A stretch of 64,000 nucleotides of DNA. It comes from Caballeronia sp. NK8 (GTDB lineage: Bacteria > Pseudomonadota > Gammaproteobacteria > Burkholderiales > Burkholderiaceae). The DNA is taken from positions 124,001 through 188,000 of the forward strand of contig NZ_AP024328.1 in NCBI RefSeq assembly GCF_018408855.1, read 5' to 3'. The position numbers and the translations under genes were made by a program. Position 1 is the first letter of the stretch, and each line of letters begins with the position of its first letter. Under the pieces are notes generated by a model. That model was given only the letters and a program-made list of their open reading frames with translations, did no database searches and was not told the DNA's origin. Below are positions 59,970-64,000 of the stretch, one piece after another.

Positions 59970-61354
59970 CTAGAGCAGAACCGCCTGTTGTAATAACTCC
60001 AACGCCTTCAATTCATCCAAGCGACCGGTGCGTGCCTTGCCGGCGAGCGTCTTCAGGAGCGCCTCTGCGATAGGTGAGATCCATCGAGACCGTCCAAGTT
60101 GGTCGCGGAAGTGGGGGAGGACGGCGTGTCAGCGGGGCGGGTGACATTTGCAACCGCAGCTGCGACGCCACCGGTGCGGAAACGGCTGCTGGCGTGTTGC
60201 TTTCGATGCGTTGCACGGGACCGTCGCGGCGCGTTGCGACTGCACTGCTGAGGTTCTCGTGGTGAGGGCTCGCAACGTGGTCGCCGTCGCCTGCCGCTAT
60301 TCGGCTGGCAATGGCTCAATGTGCGCGTTGCTCGGGGCGCTAGGCAGCGCTCGTTCTATCTCGCTGTGTCCGGCGCGCCGCGACTTCTGTGTCCTCAGAC
60401 GCCGCCACAGCGGTGGGCGGCCGGGTGCTTTGGCCAAGTGTGCGCACGCGTTGATGTGGGGCGCGAGCAGCTGCGCAACTTGACTCGGAATGTCGGGCTT
60501 CAGCGCGGGGTGTGTCTAGCCACCCCGCAGGCAGACCTAGCCCCGCGGTGAAGCGCTCGGCTTCAGAGTCATCCATGCGCTTTTTACCGTGGAGTCGGTG
60601 CGCCATATTCGATCCGCTCAGACCCAAGACTGCGCCGAGCTTGACCTTCGAACCGTTGCGTGTGGTGAGAACGTGAAGGTGGCCTGCCTGATTGCGCTCT
60701 TACGTCACACCGCCGTTTGGACGCGCCTGTTTCCGCCCGGCCGCTTGATGCGATTGGTGCGGTGGGGGCGAATCTCCTGCTCTTGCAGCCCAACCGCTTG
60801 CCTGCGCAGACGCCTTTTTGGCACGGGTCTTGGTCGCACCCGACGCTTCTTTCGAACTCTTAGACGCATGGTCGTATCCTTGGACAAACTGCTGACAAGC
60901 AGCGATGTCTCCTGCGCACTTGGAAGAAGGGGTGCGTGCTCGATGCCACCTCCATCGACGGTCTCGTCCGCATGGACGAACTCGAGCGGCGCTTTTAGGC
61001 GCGCAATCGTCTCCGCGAAAGGACCGATGAAGTGGCGAAAAAGCCAGAAGGCAGCCCAAGCGTCGTTTCCATATGGAAGGCGGTCTCGGGCGTGAATCGC
61101 TCTCCGCGCATCAGTTCGGCGATCCTGATCATGCTTGAGTCGAGCCCCAGCGCGATATTCTCCGCGCCGACCGCATCGACGAGGAATCTCAAGGAACGAG
61201 TCTTAATAATCGACGCAGGCGTCGCTGCGCCATTGGTCTCTCTTGAAGGAGGTTGGCCCGGCGCTGGGCGCTTCTGATTCGTCAGGTGATGAGGTGGGCG
61301 CCGACTGTTTGACTTGCCCCGATATCCCGCATTCGGTCCGCGGGTTTGACTCAT
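59970..61354 (-). pseudogene. Regulator-like protein with two related helix-turn-helix-like modules, frameshifted
   Basis: Start ATG 61354 with GGAG seven bases upstream. Module 1 reads LRFLVDAVGAENIALGLDSS, MIRIAELMRGERFTPETAF, ETTLGLPSGFF. After a basic linker (KASAQASGWAARAG and shifted equivalents), module 2 at about 60660-60510 reads VLGLSGSNMAHRLHGKKRMD, DSEAERFTAGLGLPAGWLDT. Both contain S-x-M-x-R/H...G-x-R...LGLP-x-G, so the gene arose by internal duplication. A last block (ALLKTLAGKARTGRLDELKA) ends at TAG 59970-59972. At least four frameshifts. The likely function was DNA binding. Confidence 0.6.
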
Positions 61355-61488
61355 AGGAGAACTCCGGTGCAATGCTTGCAATTTCCACGTTCCATTATAT
61401 CGGCCGTCGTTCGATCTGAGCGACTATCGCCACGCACGCGCAGTGTGTGGTGCTGGCGGGCGCTTTCGCGCGGCGTGGACCGATTGCG

Positions 61489-61962
61489 TTAGTGGCGCGC
61501 CGCGGTGGACATGAGCGGCGAGGCGCGCCCGCTAGCGGCGAACCGTTTGAGCCTGTGCCGTGCAGCAACATGAACATATCTTGGCGCGCTCGCTAGTTGA
61601 CGGTCCGCCTGCTGCAACAACGCTTCGAACAACGGCAGATCCGCCGCCTCAAGGTTCCATCGTCGCTCTACCTCGGCGCGTTCCAGGCCGCGCTCGAGAG
61701 CCGCTTCAGCGCGTGCATAAATAATTACATCCGTGTCGCCATAACCCGCATCTTGCACAAAGAACGTGCCGTAAACGAGTTGGATAAGCTCGTTGAAAAG
61801 ATAGGCCGATCCAGCGCCGACCCGACAGGCGGCGAACGTCAAGTGATTCGATAACGCGACGGTCTGCGCCGCCGACGGAGGCAGGGGCAGCAGCATCTCT
61901 TTGCTGAGCGGTTTGCGAGACAACGACCGAGCAGCTTGCGAGGAAGGGCGACGAGATGACAT
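61489..61962 (-). CDS. Conserved hypothetical protein of plasmid type
   Basis: 157 residues. The middle is well structured: AQTVALSNHLTFAACRVGAG, YLFNELIQLVYGTFFVQDAG, RAEAALERGLERAEVERRWN and LPLFEALLQQADRQLASAP. All-helical, no enzyme motif. Proteins of this kind are common on Burkholderiaceae large replicons (recollection, not a search). The start at 61962 has no clear ribosome-binding site; MLLPLPPS at residue 23 is an alternative. Intact. Confidence 0.6.
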   Translation of the reverse strand: MSSRRPSSQAARSLSRKPLSKEMLLPLPPSAAQTVALSNHLTFAACRVGAGSAYLFNELIQLVYGTFFVQDAGYGDTDVIIYARAEAALERGLERAEVERRWNLEAADLPLFEALLQQADRQLASAPRYVHVAARHRLKRFAASGRASPLMSTAARH

Positions 61963-62008
61963 CGGGAAAGAAGGAACTGGGGGTGCCTGGAAAACGGATG
62001 CCGAAAAA

Positions 62009-62167
62009 TCATAACAGGCTGGAAGGGTGCGTTATTGTGGCGCGTGCCTCGTTGGCGCACGGACAGCCCGACCATTTGTGCATCGGCGAACTTCGGGGCA
62101 TCTGAATGACGCGTCGCTCTTCTTTTGGCAGTCGACAATCAGCGCAGCGTTTCGTCGAACGATTCAT
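62009..62167 (-). CDS. Possible tiny Cys-pair protein
   Basis: 52 residues from ATG 62167 (NRSTKRCADCRLPKEERRVI) with CADC near the N-terminus and CPC further on, which could hold zinc. GAAGAAG lies upstream. The frame may instead begin at 62215. It sits directly upstream of the previous gene on the same strand. Confidence 0.3.
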   Translation of the reverse strand: MNRSTKRCADCRLPKEERRVIQMPRSSPMHKWSGCPCANEARATITHPSSLL

Positions 62168-62238
62168 GGCAGCTTCTTCGACGCGGCGAAATCGATTAGC
62201 CTGTATCGTCTTCATGGACCTTCTTGAGCGCGACGACA

Positions 62239-62670
62239 ATGCAGCAACTCGACATATTTGCCGACAGCCGGGACGTAGCGCTGCGCAATGATGTGGTGGA
62301 GCAGTTGCAGCTTCGCGACGCCGCCGCGGCGCGAACGGCACTCACAGTGCTCGCCGGCGAATACCCGAGCGACAGTGCCCTGCCTTCCATGACGGTGCTT
62401 GTCCAGCAACTTGAGAACGCATCAACGCTCGCCGTGACCGACCACGCTCAGTTGGCCGTGATCTGCCGTCACTTTGAGAATGAGGTGGCGCACGCTGCCC
62501 GACAAGTTTTGCCCGAGCGGTACGCCCAGTTGTGGATGACACAATGCTGGCGTGAACTCGCTCAGCGCGCCGCAGCGTTGAGGTACCGTGCCGGTGACCC
62601 CGACAGTCACGCCGCACCTCTGTGGCTTCGGGCAAGTGACTGGGCCGCTGCAAGCGATGCTATCGAATGA
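62239..62670 (+). CDS. Hypothetical protein, first half of a pair (possibly split gene)
   Basis: 143 residues from ATG 62239 (MQQLDIFADSRDVALRNDVV). An in-frame TTG at 62224 is possible. Helical (LPSMTVLVQQLENASTLAVT; YAQLWMTQCWRELAQRAAAL), ending ASDAIE at TGA 62668-62670. The next frame starts within this stop (ATGA). Sequence flow across the junction (SDWAAASDAIE then RIPSPLAWMTEARY) is that of one continuous protein, so a one-base loss is likely; natural coupling is the alternative. Confidence 0.6.
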   Translation: MQQLDIFADSRDVALRNDVVEQLQLRDAAAARTALTVLAGEYPSDSALPSMTVLVQQLENASTLAVTDHAQLAVICRHFENEVAHAARQVLPERYAQLWMTQCWRELAQRAAALRYRAGDPDSHAAPLWLRASDWAAASDAIE

Positions 62671-63128
62671 TTGAGTCCTGGTGGCGCATTCCATCGCCGC
62701 TCGCGTGGATGACCGAGGCGCGCTATCGTTCCGCCGGAGTCGATGCTGCGTGGCCGCTAATTGCGGAGTTGGCGTGGGTGGCGCCGGCCCGGTTCACCGC
62801 GCTCATCGTCACCCTGCAGGACGCTTCGCTCAACGTGCTGCATCGACGCTTTGATGCAGATTTCCGAGGCACAGGCGAAATCGAAGATTACGCGTGGTTT
62901 CCAGCGTGGCTGCTGATCATCAAACCGGCAGTCACAGGCAGGCTCGGCGAGGCGCGCGTACAGCGCGATCTGCCGGCATCGCGTGCGACTGCCTTACTCG
63001 GAGAGATTCTGCGTCGAGAACGTGAAGGCGAACAGCACGAACTGATTGCCCTGCGTCAAGAGATCCGCCGCCTGCATTCGGGCCTTTTTGACATATACAT
63101 GGCAACGCGGAACGTGCAGCACCGATGA
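62667..63128 (+). CDS. Hypothetical protein, second half of the pair
   Basis: 153 residues (MIESWWRIPSPLAWMTEARY) overlapping the preceding stop. Helical with tryptophan-rich edges (IEDYAWFPAWLLIIKPAVTG) and a C-terminal amphipathic region (REREGEQHELIALRQEIRRL). Together the two would make a ~295-residue protein, a size I recall for conserved proteins of Burkholderia plasmids. No function known. Confidence 0.6.
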   Translation: MIESWWRIPSPLAWMTEARYRSAGVDAAWPLIAELAWVAPARFTALIVTLQDASLNVLHRRFDADFRGTGEIEDYAWFPAWLLIIKPAVTGRLGEARVQRDLPASRATALLGEILRREREGEQHELIALRQEIRRLHSGLFDIYMATRNVQHR

Positions 63129-63537
63129 GGCCACGTCGCGTACGTTGCCGGGCCTTGGACCACCGCGTCCCGAACGAAAACCGAATCACTGACTCGGAAA
63201 ATCTTCGCTGCAGACTTTCGGCTGCGCGTGGAAAGGCGATGCGGACTGTGACGTTTGCACTTCCGGTAGACATTGGATCACCGATCGTGCAGGACGTCGC
63301 GCGCCTCCCGAGCGTGTCAATGGTTCCGGTGTCGCGCATGCCAGACGGATGCGACAACGTCGCATCGGAAATCAGCGAAGTTGTCACCGCTCAGTAGCGG
63401 TGACATAGGGTTATCCCGAATATAACAAGTATTTGTTGTTCAAAAGCTCATTAATTTTAAGCGGCCGCTTACCTATACTGAAGTCACTGAAACGCAAACA
63501 GGGCTGTTTGCGAAAACAAGATTCGGAGGTAAGCATC
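63129..63537. other. No assignable gene; promoter region of DUF4148 gene
   Basis: Two opposing frames without features. The part from 63410 is AT-richer and ends with GGAGG just before the next start, so it probably holds its promoter and ribosome-binding site. Confidence 0.45.
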
Positions 63538-63837
63538 ATGAGCTCGCAACTATCGTCGTCGCGCTGCACTCGCCATTCCGGCAGTTTCTTCGTTCGCTCA
63601 AGCCAACCGCTGACCCGCGCCGCAAATTAAGGCAGAACTGGTCCAACTCGAACGCGCTGGATATAACCCGAGCATGGATCGCGTGACCTATCCGGCCGAG
63701 ATTCAAGCAGCCGAAGCGAAGGTCGCGGCGCAGAACGGGCAAACGAGCTACGGCGGCGTGGCTGACACTGGCGTCGGCTTTCGGGCGGCCCAGCTCACAC
63801 CGGCAATACCATCGCTCCTGTCTATTTCGGCCACTAA
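63538..63837 (+). pseudogene. DUF4148 exported protein, frameshifted
   Basis: ATG 63538 with GGAGGTAAGC upstream. The signal-peptide region is out of phase (the correct frame gives VVALALAIPAVSSFAQA). Then QIKAELVQLERAGYNPSMDR and YPAEIQAAEAKVAAQNGQTS, with a third frame ending APVYFGH at TAA 63835-63837. This is the typical layout of the small DUF4148 proteins, which are abundant in Burkholderia and Paraburkholderia envelopes. Two or three one-base changes break it. Confidence 0.75.
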
Positions 63838-64000
63838 TCGACCGGCAGAGCCATGAGGGTCTTGCTCACTACAAGAGGAATGGCCGCTGCGGTGGTACCG
63901 CAGACGGCCAGTTTGCCTAATAGCACCTCCGCCACCGGCGTCGCCGATGGCTTGCCCAGCACTTAACTCGTCCTGGGCCTTTTCTCGTGGGTGTGTCTAG

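Overview
The window looks like part of a plasmid, chromid or genomic island from a Burkholderiaceae bacterium, most plausibly Paraburkholderia or Caballeronia (genus inferred). The DNA is GC-rich. It encodes families typical of that group: DUF4148, DUF1488, Gram-negative porin, RT0821/Lpp0805-like surface protein and KfrA. No rRNA, tRNA, CRISPR array or replication initiator was seen. The KfrA, ribbon-helix-helix, HU and tyrosine-recombinase genes at 54-57 kb argue for a plasmid-like backbone.

Layout. 1-6.8 kb is a graveyard: the end of a superfamily-1 helicase with a DUF2726 module, a broken tyrosine recombinase next to a broken IS91-type transposase, a phospholipase-D-like remnant, a frameshifted cyclic-phosphate-processing receiver (cREC) gene, a CBS fragment and a tandem universal stress protein. 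6.9-31 kb is chromosome-like accessory DNA. It carries a LysR regulator, envelope proteins, an RRM-like protein, PPK2, a minus-strand run of binding protein, DASS-type permease and SulP, a CPA2 antiporter, an AI-2E exporter, a NodT-HlyD-DUF2955 efflux operon, MipA, DUF3300, DUF2950, a second and intact cREC gene, and an IS3-family element. 31-43 kb is a damaged surface-polysaccharide region (MBOAT acyltransferase, AlgX/AlgJ-like protein, IS6 relic, Wzx flippase, UDP-galactopyranose mutase, DUF707, methyltransferase). 44-52 kb holds a porin relic, a TetR relic, a decayed second copy of the surface-protein gene, a SAM/cyclase/AAA/TPR signalling protein with a DUF4242 neighbour, and a second IS3 relic. 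52-64 kb is the plasmid-like backbone: response regulator, DUF1488, tyrosine recombinase, KfrA, RHH protein, HU, SET-domain methyltransferase and several conserved proteins of unknown function.

More than half of the recognisable genes carry frameshifts or stops. Many frameshifts are one-base losses in short runs, mostly G or C, and four genes between 6.2 and 12.3 kb carry in-frame stops explained by single transitions. Two copies of one ~750 bp segment, at 5.0 and 28.0 kb, let the lesions be compared directly. The sequence alone cannot separate true decay from base-calling error.

The most interesting biology is the SET methyltransferase gene beside the HU gene, the duplicated cREC segment whose boundary falls at the start codon, and a decayed regulator-like gene with two related helix-turn-helix-like modules.
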